13,312 nucleotides of DNA from CAZYPU01 sp964649665 (lineage in GTDB: Bacteria; Omnitrophota; Gorgyraeia; JABMRN01; RBG-13-46-9): contig CAZYPU010000030.1 of the NCBI GenBank assembly GCA_964649665.1, positions 1 to 13,312 of the forward strand, written 5' to 3'. Below are positions 6,546-13,267 of the stretch, piece by piece (within the stretch, counting starts at the first letter, position 1; each line of letters starts with the position of its first letter). The notes beneath the pieces are model-generated. The model did not search any database, was not told the origin of the DNA, and saw only the letters and a list, made by a program, of their open reading frames with translations. The translations under genes were made by a program, and so were the position numbers.

Positions 6546-7298
6546 TTAGTGTCCCTCGATCTGCTTGAATTCCAGCTTGAGGGTGTCCGTTTCGAGCTTA
6601 AGGAACGGCTTGCTCTCGCCGCTCTCAAGTTTTATACGGTAACTGAACCAGCCCGCCGCTGAAGCGTCCGCTGAGGCGTCGGGCAAGCCCGTCGCTTCAG
6701 CCGTCAGCATTGCCTTCAACTCTTCGGGAAATGCGCCGACGATTTCGGAGGAAAAGAATATTTCCAGATCAAGCTTTGTATCTCCCGACTCCGTTACGGA
6801 TCCGGAAGCCAATAGTTTTATATCCCTGCTCTCGGCCCTGACGGACCGGAATTCCAGTGTTTTGCCGAATATGCGAAGATCTCCGTCTATGTCGCTGAAA
6901 AGAACGTTAATCAGCCTGTCCAATAGCGGCGGCATCTTACCGCCGAAAAGCCCGAGCAGATCATCAGTGTCTTTAAATTTCTCCTCGGCGCGCAGAAACG
7001 CGGCGTTTTTGATACTGCACTTCAGGATAATCGTTTTTTTATCCAGGACCTCGCTGAAGTCAGGTTTGATGAGCGCCTTTTCGGCCCCCAGTGCCAGGTC
7101 AAAATCCTTGATTACAAAAACAGGCATCTCGAGCTTTATGCGCCTCGTAACAAAACAGGACATGAAGCCCGAGTGATTTTTGTAAGAAATGCCTATGTGT
7201 ATTTCATTTCCGATAAATGAAAGAAAAATATCGCCGGCCATAGTAAAAAGCACGGCCGCGGCGATGAAAAGCGCCCCGGAGACAACATAGACGATCAA
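6546..7298 (-). CDS. Membrane-anchored protein of unknown function, possibly AsmA-like
   Basis: A 250-residue protein I do not recognise with certainty. The N-terminus (about 3-28) is one hydrophobic segment that would act as an uncleaved signal anchor. The rest is soluble and strand-rich with alternating hydrophobic residues, e.g. IKLEMPVFVIKDFDLAL (54-70) and DIKLLASGSVTES (159-171). This weakly recalls AsmA/DUF748 or GspN-like periplasmic proteins acting in envelope lipid transport or secretion; it is only a resemblance. A helix-prone stretch (110-135) and a small Ala/Ser/Asp-rich turn (203-216) interrupt the strands. The start is TTG at 7298, overlapping the TGA of the winged-helix gene (TTGA) without a Shine-Dalgarno sequence; it keeps the anchor intact. 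The stop abuts the helicase ATG, so co-expression with the helicase-nuclease is likely although no functional link is evident. Confidence 0.65.
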   Translation of the reverse strand: MIVYVVSGALFIAAAVLFTMAGDIFLSFIGNEIHIGISYKNHSGFMSCFVTRRIKLEMPVFVIKDFDLALGAEKALIKPDFSEVLDKKTIILKCSIKNAAFLRAEEKFKDTDDLLGLFGGKMPPLLDRLINVLFSDIDGDLRIFGKTLEFRSVRAESRDIKLLASGSVTESGDTKLDLEIFFSSEIVGAFPEELKAMLTAEATGLPDASADASAAGWFSYRIKLESGESKPFLKLETDTLKLEFKQIEGH

Positions 7299-7558
7299 TT
7301 TTTGTTTTTTAATTGTTTACCTACCTCGCGTATAAGTTTTTTATCTCTGGTGTAACTGTAGCCCGTGGTGGAGGAAACCCTGTGGTCGAGAAGCATCCCT
7401 GCGGCGACAAGCTTATCAAGGGCTTTTTTAACTGCCGGGCGTTCCTCTTTTACCCACATGGCTATACCCCTGGGGGTGTCGATGCTTGACTGGTTCTCAT
7501 GGAAGAACCTCGCGATATCCCTGCAAAGCTTATTTTTTAGTAACTTACCGAGCGCCAT
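7295..7558 (-). CDS. Small winged-helix DNA-binding-like protein
   Basis: An 87-residue basic protein that looks like one winged helix-turn-helix domain. Residues 12-22 form a first helix (CRDIARFFHEN). TPRGIAMWVKEERPAVKKALDKLVAAGML (28-56) reads as helix-turn-helix with 'A..V...R..V.KAL..L...G.L' spacing typical of MarR/ArsR/GntR-type wHTH. DHRVSSTTGYSYTRDKK (58-74) would form the wing. No sensor or oligomerisation domain is visible. It may be a small transcription factor or an adaptor for the HD-GYP protein; both are inferences. It overlaps the 3' end of the HD-GYP gene by 14 nt and the downstream gene by TTGA. AGGAAAG about 6 nt before the ATG at 7558 is a fair ribosome binding site. Confidence 0.72.
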   Translation of the reverse strand: MALGKLLKNKLCRDIARFFHENQSSIDTPRGIAMWVKEERPAVKKALDKLVAAGMLLDHRVSSTTGYSYTRDKKLIREVGKQLKNKN

Positions 7559-9056
7559 AAAGTTCTTTCCTAATGAGACTCACGATATCTTTTCTACCGG
7601 CTACTTTCAGGAAAGCCTCGACCACTTTCGCGTCAAACTGTTTCCCGGAGTTTTTCCTGATTTCCTCAATTGCCCTGCCTATGGAAAGCGGAACCCTGTA
7701 GGGCCTCTTGGTAATCATGGCTTCGAAGGCACCGACAACCGCCAGGATTCGCGCGCCGAGGGGGATATCGCTTCCCTTTAGGCCTTTCGGATATCCCGTT
7801 CCGTCGTAGCATTCATGGTGGTACATGATGATAGGGGCGATCGACTTAAGCGATTTCAGCGACTTAATTATTTTCGCGCCCTTTAAAGGGTGCTCCTTTA
7901 TCAGCCTGTATTCCTCGTTCGTGAGCTTACCCTTCTTTTTTAAGACCTTTTCGGGAACCATAAGCTCGCCGGCGTCATGCAGCAGGGTGGCGTATTGCAG
8001 GGTTTTAAGCTCGTGTTCTCTCATCTTGAACTCCTGGCCTATCAGCTGAACGATTCTCAAAAAACTCGATTTGGGGACGTATATCCCCGTGCCCTTGCTT
8101 TCGATAATCTGCGCCAGGGCCTTTATACTGCCCATCGTCAGCTTTTCCTGTTCCTTGTAGAGCTGCGCGTTTTTTATGGCGATGGCCGCTTGTTCGGCGA
8201 GAGTTCTCATTATTTCTACGTCGGAATGATTGAATGGCTGACTCTCTATTTTATCGTAAAGTGTTATGACGCCTATGATGTCCTCGTCTATGAGCGGTGT
8301 CGCGAGGTACTTGTCCCCTCTTATGGATTTTCCGTACTTGACGGCTTTGCCGGGCGCCCACCTGCCTATTTTAACCTTTTTGAGTTTCGTTTTTTCCGTC
8401 CTTAGATCGACGGTTGCTTTCGGCAAAAGTGTTTTTTTCTTGCTGTCAATCAATTTAATTGAGCACCTGTTCGCCCGTATAATCTGCATCGAAAGCCGCG
8501 CGATCCTCGAAAGCAGTTCGTCGAGATAGAGTGAGGACGTGATTAGCCTGTGGACCGTGTGGACGGTCGATAAAGCGACGGCCCTGGGCTTTATCGTTTC
8601 ATAAAGCTCCTCAAGCTCCAGCTCTTTTCTTATGCCCCGGACGCCGGTTTCGATAAGGTAAGAGAACAGTTCCAGCGTTTCCTTGTCGGGGCGGTTGCGC
8701 ATCTGGCAGGCGACTATGTAGCCGAACGCTTCACCATCATAAACAAGCGGGTAGCAGAAACCGTGCCGCCTAAAAGGGCACTCGAACGACTCTATCTTTT
8801 TGGACCTGCCCGCCTTTTTTACCACGCCTTCGATGCCGTCGAGGCACGCCCTTTCCTTGGGCGCGCCGGATTTTGCGGTTTTACACAATTCAGGTTTTAT
8901 TTTTTCCCTCTCGCACACTTCCCCTGTGATAAGCCACAGAGAAAACGAGCCAAGGTACCTGGAGAAAGCGTTCTTTACTTTCTTGAGATCAAAAGTCGCG
9001 GCGATGCGGGCCATAAGCCTTTTTTCCTTATCGAGCGTTTTTATTTTCCTTTTCAT
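7545..9056 (-). CDS. PocR-like sensor / GAF / HD-GYP domain protein with degenerate HD-GYP
   Basis: A 503-residue signalling protein without membrane segments. Residues about 25-145 carry six Cys (48, 58, 71, 93, 101, 117) in a C-x9-C-x12-C ... C-x7-C layout before a YDGEAFGYIVACQ motif, resembling PocR-type ligand or redox sensors. A short helical linker leads to a GAF domain (about 160-298, with ATPLIDEDIIGVITLYDK). The HD-GYP region (305-480) shows LLHDAGELMVPEKVL (HD 360-361), KEHP (388-390), YHHECYDGTGYP (HH 413-414, GYP 421-423) and RPYR (451-454). This family hydrolyses cyclic di-GMP. Two usual metal positions differ: the 'GHS.R' histidine is missing around 329-334, and the Asp of 'VVDAF' is Gly442 (codon GGT). 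Reduced or altered activity, or a sensory role, is therefore likely. The ATG is 6 nt after the dGTPase stop, with AAGGTG upstream. Confidence 0.85.
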   Translation of the reverse strand: MKRKIKTLDKEKRLMARIAATFDLKKVKNAFSRYLGSFSLWLITGEVCEREKIKPELCKTAKSGAPKERACLDGIEGVVKKAGRSKKIESFECPFRRHGFCYPLVYDGEAFGYIVACQMRNRPDKETLELFSYLIETGVRGIRKELELEELYETIKPRAVALSTVHTVHRLITSSLYLDELLSRIARLSMQIIRANRCSIKLIDSKKKTLLPKATVDLRTEKTKLKKVKIGRWAPGKAVKYGKSIRGDKYLATPLIDEDIIGVITLYDKIESQPFNHSDVEIMRTLAEQAAIAIKNAQLYKEQEKLTMGSIKALAQIIESKGTGIYVPKSSFLRIVQLIGQEFKMREHELKTLQYATLLHDAGELMVPEKVLKKKGKLTNEEYRLIKEHPLKGAKIIKSLKSLKSIAPIIMYHHECYDGTGYPKGLKGSDIPLGARILAVVGAFEAMITKRPYRVPLSIGRAIEEIRKNSGKQFDAKVVEAFLKVAGRKDIVSLIRKELYGAR

Positions 9057-9062
9057 TACGCG

Positions 9063-10217
9063 CTACACCTTTTTATATGGGTCAAAAAACTTTTTGTACT
9101 CCTCAAGCGCGTACCTGTCGGTCATTCCCGCTATGTAGTCGCAGACAACCCTGTATTTATTGTCCTTTTTAAGCAGTGCCGCTTGTTGTGACGGAAGCTG
9201 TGTGGGGTTTTCTATATACGTATTGAACAGGTCCTCGATAAATCTGTACGCCTTCTTGGACATGCGCACGACCCTGTAATGGTTGTACAGGTTATTGACA
9301 AGAAATTCCCGCAGCGGCTTTCGAAGGATGCCCATTTCCCGGCCGAAGCACACGATCCTTTCAGGGAACTTGCGCACCTCCGGTATTGATTTAATTTTAA
9401 ACTTCCTGATTCTTTTTTCCGTGTTTTTTATGAGGTCGGTTACCTGCATATCGATAAGGGTTCCTATGGTGTGCGTTTCCTTGATTTTCCTGCTGATTTT
9501 GGGATATTTCTTTTTTACGGCGCAGAAGACCTTTCGCCACAGAGGTATGCTTTCAAGCTTTTCTCCGGGTATAAGGCCGCTTGCTATTCCGTCGTCAAGG
9601 TCGTGGTTGTCGTACGCTATCTCGTCAGCCACATCCACAACCTGCACTTCAAGAGAGGGCGAACCCTTGCTTTCAAACGGGATGCACCGCCGCGGTTTGT
9701 CAAACGGGGTCGAGTGCTTTATAATGCCCTCCCTTACCTCGTAACTCAGGTTGAGGCCCGGGAACTCGGGGTATATTTTTTCAAGAATGTCAACAACCCT
9801 CAAACCCTGCGAATTGTGGTCGAAACCGCCATGCCCGGCCATGAGTTCCGCGAGCGAATCCTCGCCGGAATGCCCGAAAGGTGTGTGACCGAGGTCATGC
9901 GCCAGGGCTATGGCTTCCACAAGTTCGGTATTCAGCCTGAGCGCCCTCGCGATGGTTTTGGCTATTTGCGCGACTTCAAGCGTATGCGTAAGGCGTGTCC
10001 TGTAATGGTCGCCTTCATGGTTGACAAATACCTGCGTTTTGTATTCCAGCCGGCGGAAGGCTGTTGAGTAAATTATCCTGTCCCTGTCCCTCTGATAGGC
10101 GGATCTGTAGGCGTGCTCTTTCTCACCGTGCAGGCGGCCCCGCGTCCGGGCCGATTTCGCCGCGTAGGGCGCCAGTATCCGGTATTCCTGTTTTTCGATT
10201 TCTTTTCGGGTTAACAT
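9063..10217 (-). CDS. dgt: Deoxyguanosinetriphosphate triphosphohydrolase-like protein (dGTPase)
   Basis: An HD-superfamily enzyme that splits a dNTP to the deoxynucleoside and triphosphate, helping control dNTP pools; the exact nucleotide preference of the short dGTPase-like group varies. At 384 residues it fits that group rather than the roughly 500-residue E. coli Dgt. Conserved features are TRGRLHGEKEHAYRSAYQRD (25-44), FRRLEYKTQVF (54-64), THTLEVAQI (77-85, first metal His78), LAHDLGHTPFGHSGE (105-119, HD 107-108), FDHNSQG (132-138) and DVADEIAYDNHDLDDG (195-210) with the last Asp ligand. The set looks complete, so it is probably active. The start is the ATG at 10217; a TTG one codon earlier is possible but less likely. 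It lies 34 nt after the phosphodiesterase gene and 6 nt before the HD-GYP gene. Confidence 0.92.
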   Translation of the reverse strand: MLTRKEIEKQEYRILAPYAAKSARTRGRLHGEKEHAYRSAYQRDRDRIIYSTAFRRLEYKTQVFVNHEGDHYRTRLTHTLEVAQIAKTIARALRLNTELVEAIALAHDLGHTPFGHSGEDSLAELMAGHGGFDHNSQGLRVVDILEKIYPEFPGLNLSYEVREGIIKHSTPFDKPRRCIPFESKGSPSLEVQVVDVADEIAYDNHDLDDGIASGLIPGEKLESIPLWRKVFCAVKKKYPKISRKIKETHTIGTLIDMQVTDLIKNTEKRIRKFKIKSIPEVRKFPERIVCFGREMGILRKPLREFLVNNLYNHYRVVRMSKKAYRFIEDLFNTYIENPTQLPSQQAALLKKDNKYRVVCDYIAGMTDRYALEEYKKFFDPYKKV

Positions 10218-10251
10218 CAAAGCAACCTATTTGGCGCCCGGGACCTTCACA

Positions 10252-10734
10252 TCAGAGCCTTATGATCCTCGCTTTAATTTCGTCGTCGACCTCCAAAATG
10301 CCGAAACTGTTATGCGCCGCGAAGATCTTATCCGTAGGGCTTCCCGGGTTGAAAAAAAGCGTTTTTTTGACCATTTGGTTTGCCGGTGAATGCGAGTGGC
10401 CGAATACGATAACGTCTACCCTGCTGAATTCACCGGACACCGCCTTGATGATCCTTACCGGCGGGCCATAACCGTGAATGAGCCCGATTTTGAATCCGCC
10501 CACCCTGATCGTGTCCTTAATCGGCAGTCGTTCTTTCACCTCGGGCATATCCATATTGCCGCAGACAGCGTGTGTCGGCGCCAATTTCTCCAACTCCGTG
10601 ATGACGGCAAGCTCGACAAGGTCCCCGGCGTGCAATATCATATCGACGTTCCGGAATTCCTTGCGCACCGCCTCCGGCACAAGAAGCGCCGCTTTTGGGA
10701 TGTGTGTATCGGATATAACGCCTATTCTTATCAT
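10252..10734 (-). CDS. YfcE/MJ0936-type metallophosphoesterase
   Basis: A 160-residue cytosolic calcineurin-like phosphodiesterase of the small YfcE/MJ0936 family. All metal-binding motifs are present: ISDTH (7-11; Asp9, His11), HAGDL (35-39; Asp38), CGNMD (58-62; Asn60), GLIHG (84-88; His87), FGHSH (111-115; His113, His115) and the NPGSP motif (129-133). Family members hydrolyse phosphodiester bonds of small substrates in vitro with Mn or Ni; the physiological substrate is usually unknown. The ATG at 10734 overlaps the TGA of the upstream ATPase gene (ATGA), indicating translational coupling. Nearby dGTPase and HD-GYP genes make a nucleotide-related substrate attractive but unproven. Confidence 0.9.
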   Translation of the reverse strand: MIRIGVISDTHIPKAALLVPEAVRKEFRNVDMILHAGDLVELAVITELEKLAPTHAVCGNMDMPEVKERLPIKDTIRVGGFKIGLIHGYGPPVRIIKAVSGEFSRVDVIVFGHSHSPANQMVKKTLFFNPGSPTDKIFAAHNSFGILEVDDEIKARIIRL

Positions 10735-12365
10735 CTCTGTATAAGGTTGTGCCGCTTATAAAGTCTCAGCAGGCTGTTTATGTTGTTCAGATCCCATACC
10801 CATATATTTTTCTCCTTGGCCAGGAGCAGGGCGTTTTCGTCTATCCCCTCCGGCGCCACACATATTTTTTTCGTGATTCTTTCCCGCATTGGATTATACC
10901 GGTCGATAAAGTCGAAAATATCCGACTCATCTACCCTGCCCCGCCGGACCTCACATATCCAGTACCTGTTGGGCTCCTGATGGCTTACGAGGTCCGTGCA
11001 GTTTGAATATTTTTGTGATTCTATTTTTACGAACCGCGGCAGCTTCCTGTGTTTTTTTTCGATCTCCACTGTTTCACCGTTAAAAAGCAAAAAAAGTTCC
11101 TTGATGCGCTCCGGGACATCCTTTTGGTTTTCACATCGGTAATCACCGATGTCGTTTTTGACCGCTTCCTTGAAATCGCAGGTCCTGTTTACGACGTCGT
11201 CAACCAGCGACGTTTTCCTCTTGTGATATACGGCTCTGAGCCAGAACCCGAACACCCCGTCCTGTATTCCGTAGAATACGCCGTTTTTGTAAACCATATC
11301 AAGTTCGATAAGGCGGGCGAGTTTTGCGCTGAAGCCTCCGCGGCTCTTCCTGCCCAAATACTTTGCGATATCGCAAAGCTTGTTGTGTCCCACAGCAAGC
11401 GCGATCAGGACTTCCATGTGAGGTTCTCTTAAGTCTTTTTCGAGGAGGCGCATTATGTTATTCGCGAAGTACTGGCTGATGGTACCGCTGGTGTTGTACA
11501 ACGACGCCGTAAACGCCTCGACTATGGCGTCTTCGCCGGCCGAAAAAAGTTTTGCGGAATTCGCGGTTTCCGCTATTTTCTTCGCGAAGACGTCCAGATA
11601 GAAGGGGTTGCCGTCGGTAAAATCTATAAGGTAATCCGCCGAATCCCTCTCAAGACTGATATTGCCCAGTTTCTCCGCGAGGAAAGCCTCGGCTGTCTTG
11701 CGGTCGAAGCCGGACACCTCTATAACTTCGAAATTACCGTATAGAAGTGCGAGTTTCTCGGAAAGTATCTTCTTTATCGTGCTTTTCTGGGAGCTGGAGA
11801 CTATATACATTGTGTCTTTCTGGATCATCATAATTTTCCCGAAATGCAGGTACGGCTTTTTTATTTTAAAGAATTCCAGCTTATGGAACTCGTCCAGGAT
11901 GACGACGCAGGATTTGCCCGATTCTTTTTTCAATAGAGATGTGAGATTGAGAAGATCGGCGTAGGCATTTCCGTAATTTTTTTTCTTTAGTTCGGCCTTT
12001 ATTTTTTTTACAGCGAATATTGTATGCGGGATAAGCACCTCGGCTTCGTTTATAAGGTTCGGAAGGTCTTTCGGCGCCTGGCGCGAACACGAAGAAAGAT
12101 AACTGTAAAGCAGTGTCGCTATGAACCTGTCGGCAAAATACGAGAAAGGCTCCTCTGTGACCTCTATGTAAAGAGGGATAAGTGATGTGTCTTTGAGGTT
12201 ATAGAGAAGCTGGTAAAGAATAGATGATTTTCCCGCCAGCATCTGTCCGGTGAGCGCCACATTTTGGCGGTAACCGCCTTTTAGGGCGTTTACCCTCTTC
12301 TCGAGGGTGCGCATCACCGATTCCCTGCCGAAGAACGCTTTCCCTACCGCCGGTTCGCTTAGCAT
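10731..12365 (-). CDS. Archaeal-type STAND/AAA ATPase with C-terminal nuclease-like domain
   Basis: A 544-residue ATPase of the archaeal ATPase type (PF01637-like). FGRESVMRTLEKRV (12-25) is the typical entry, then Walker A GQMLAGKSS (40-48), Walker B VVILDEFHKL (154-163), a sensor-1 region YIVSSSQKS (187-195), and FTDGNPFYLDVF (249-260), the GNP(F/L)YL signature of this family. A winged-helix segment follows (about 312-365, LCDIAKYLGRKSRGGFSAKLARL). The C-terminal part (about 420-535) has DLV (458-460), YWICEVRRGRV (468-478) and IWVWDL (521-526), resembling a PD-(D/E)XK fold as in DUF234-type tails, but with E-V-R instead of E-x-K. Cellular role is unknown; such ATPases are often scattered and linked to mobile or stress functions. 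The ATG at 12365 has GAGG 8 nt upstream; a TTG at 12428 would give 21 extra residues inside the preceding gene. Confidence 0.82.
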   Translation of the reverse strand: MLSEPAVGKAFFGRESVMRTLEKRVNALKGGYRQNVALTGQMLAGKSSILYQLLYNLKDTSLIPLYIEVTEEPFSYFADRFIATLLYSYLSSCSRQAPKDLPNLINEAEVLIPHTIFAVKKIKAELKKKNYGNAYADLLNLTSLLKKESGKSCVVILDEFHKLEFFKIKKPYLHFGKIMMIQKDTMYIVSSSQKSTIKKILSEKLALLYGNFEVIEVSGFDRKTAEAFLAEKLGNISLERDSADYLIDFTDGNPFYLDVFAKKIAETANSAKLFSAGEDAIVEAFTASLYNTSGTISQYFANNIMRLLEKDLREPHMEVLIALAVGHNKLCDIAKYLGRKSRGGFSAKLARLIELDMVYKNGVFYGIQDGVFGFWLRAVYHKRKTSLVDDVVNRTCDFKEAVKNDIGDYRCENQKDVPERIKELFLLFNGETVEIEKKHRKLPRFVKIESQKYSNCTDLVSHQEPNRYWICEVRRGRVDESDIFDFIDRYNPMRERITKKICVAPEGIDENALLLAKEKNIWVWDLNNINSLLRLYKRHNLIQR

Positions 12366-12373
12366 CGTGATAA

Positions 12374-12377
12374 CCTC
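12374..12377 (-). promoter_or_regulatory. Ribosome binding site deciding the ATPase start
   Basis: GAGG on the minus strand (context TGAGGTT), 8 nt before the ATG at 12365. It overlaps the TGA stop of the NlpD-like gene, suggesting coupled translation. Confidence 0.7.
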
Positions 12378-13044
12378 ATGGTAAATAGTAAAACGGATTC
12401 TGCGGTTTATGATTTTTTCGTATTTCAAAATGAAGGCCCGGCCTGTCCGGCCTTCCGGTCTTCCCCGCTTTCGCGATTATCTCGCCCTGACATATATTCC
12501 GTTCAACGGTTACCATGTTTTCCGCGTTATGCGCGTAGACCGTTTCAAATCCGTCGAGGTGGTCGATTATAACCGTTTTTCCGTAGCCCTCCATGTGATC
12601 GCTCGCGAAGGCTACCTTCCCGCTGCGCGAGGCGGCTACGGCAGCGCCTTCCGCGGCCTGAATGTCTATGCCCTTGTTTTTGGCCATATTCTTTGTTGAG
12701 CCGAAATATGAAACCACTTTCCCTTTTACGGGCCAGATAAAACCCTCGATTTTTAGGGCCCTGGCGAAGCTTGCCCTCGTGGCCCTGTCTTCGCCTGCCT
12801 CGGGGATAAAAATAAGCTGGCCGACCCCTATTTTACTTGCGTCCGGAAGACGGTTTGCCCCGACGATTTCTTTAAGCTTGACGCCATAGATTTTCGATAT
12901 TTTCCAGAGGCTTTCCCCCCTTTTCACCTCGTGGTATATGCCCGGCGTTGATACCCTGCTTAAATCGTCCGGTTCGCGCACTACAGCGGCACACCCCCCG
13001 AGACATAAAAGAGATAATAAAACCACTAGGTGTTTCATGATCAT
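12376..13044 (-). CDS. NlpD-like lipoprotein: LysM plus degenerate M23 (LytM) domain
   Basis: A 222-residue envelope lipoprotein. Residues 1-18 are a lipoprotein signal with lipobox LGGC (Cys18). The LysM peptidoglycan-binding motif covers about 36-80 (EVKRGESLWKISKIYGVKLK ... GQLIFIP). The M23/LytM domain is 102-222 (WPVKGKVVSYFG, NKGIDI, YAHN, LHFEIRKNHKPQNPFYYLP). Two catalytic histidines are replaced: the H of H-x3-D is Asn123 (Asp127 kept) and the first H of H-x-H is Gly203 (His205 kept). His172 is present. The same NKGIDI and LHFEIR form occurs in E. coli NlpD, a non-enzymatic activator of septal amidases, so this is probably an activator or scaffold, not an endopeptidase. Start is ATG 13044 or ATG 13038; neither has a Shine-Dalgarno sequence. 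It is the first gene after the promoter and the head of the array. Confidence 0.88.
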   Translation of the reverse strand: MIMKHLVVLLSLLCLGGCAAVVREPDDLSRVSTPGIYHEVKRGESLWKISKIYGVKLKEIVGANRLPDASKIGVGQLIFIPEAGEDRATRASFARALKIEGFIWPVKGKVVSYFGSTKNMAKNKGIDIQAAEGAAVAASRSGKVAFASDHMEGYGKTVIIDHLDGFETVYAHNAENMVTVERNICQGEIIAKAGKTGRPDRPGLHFEIRKNHKPQNPFYYLP

Positions 13045-13056
13045 TTACAGGGGGAT

Positions 13057-13084
13057 ATTATATCAAATGTATGACATATTGCAA
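13057..13084 (-). promoter_or_regulatory. Sigma70-like promoter of the NlpD-headed gene array
   Basis: Minus strand: -35 TTGCAA (13079-13084), 16-bp spacer, -10 TATAAT (13057-13062, perfect). The -10 ends 12 nt before the first ATG, so the expected transcript would have only about 5-6 nt of leader (or about 12 nt to the ATG at 13038). No other promoter of this quality was seen upstream of the following genes. Confidence 0.65.
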
Positions 13085-13130
13085 CAGAAAAGGGAAAGGA
13101 ACATATTTTTTTTCGCGCTCGCCTTCCCGT

Positions 13131-13247
13131 TGTCATTCTGAGGCGACCTGAAAGGGCGCCGTCTCCGACCCTACGGGTCGTAGACCCGGAGGGAAGAATC
13201 TCAGGCGATAAGATCCCTCGCACCCCTACGGGGTGCTCAGGATGACA
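13131..13247. repeat. Palindromic intergenic repeat, copy B (117 bp, composite)
   Basis: It starts with the same 15 bases as copy A (TGTCATTCTGAGGCG) and ends CTCAGGATGACA, an inverted match of its start with one wobble. Inside are two further perfect hairpins with TAC loops: CGACCC/GGGTCG (13166-13180) and GCACCCC/GGGGTGC (13220-13236). Further dyads, such as CTCCG (13163-13167) with CGGAG (13187-13191), surround the first hairpin. A short reading frame across it (13041-13223, minus) is a by-product of the repeat. It fills most of the spacer between tRNA-Gly and the promoter. Confidence 0.8.
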
Positions 13248-13267
13248 TGAGATGATTGCCTGTAGAG

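Noticed and set aside
9471..10067. 198-codon plus-strand frame opposite dgt
   Set aside because: Antisense shadow of a fully conserved dGTPase gene; no start signal or recognisable domain.
7295..12365. A complete novel defence system in the ATPase to winged-helix segment
   Set aside because: dGTPase, ATPase-nuclease and HD-GYP genes are suggestive, but no toxin, cyclase/effector pair, integrase or mobile-element boundary is visible and neighbours are housekeeping genes; kept only as a low-level finding.
13041..13223. 60-codon frame on the minus strand across the repeat
   Set aside because: It is made of the translated hairpin repeat plus promoter sequence, has no ribosome binding site or family resemblance, and such frames arise routinely from this repeat type.
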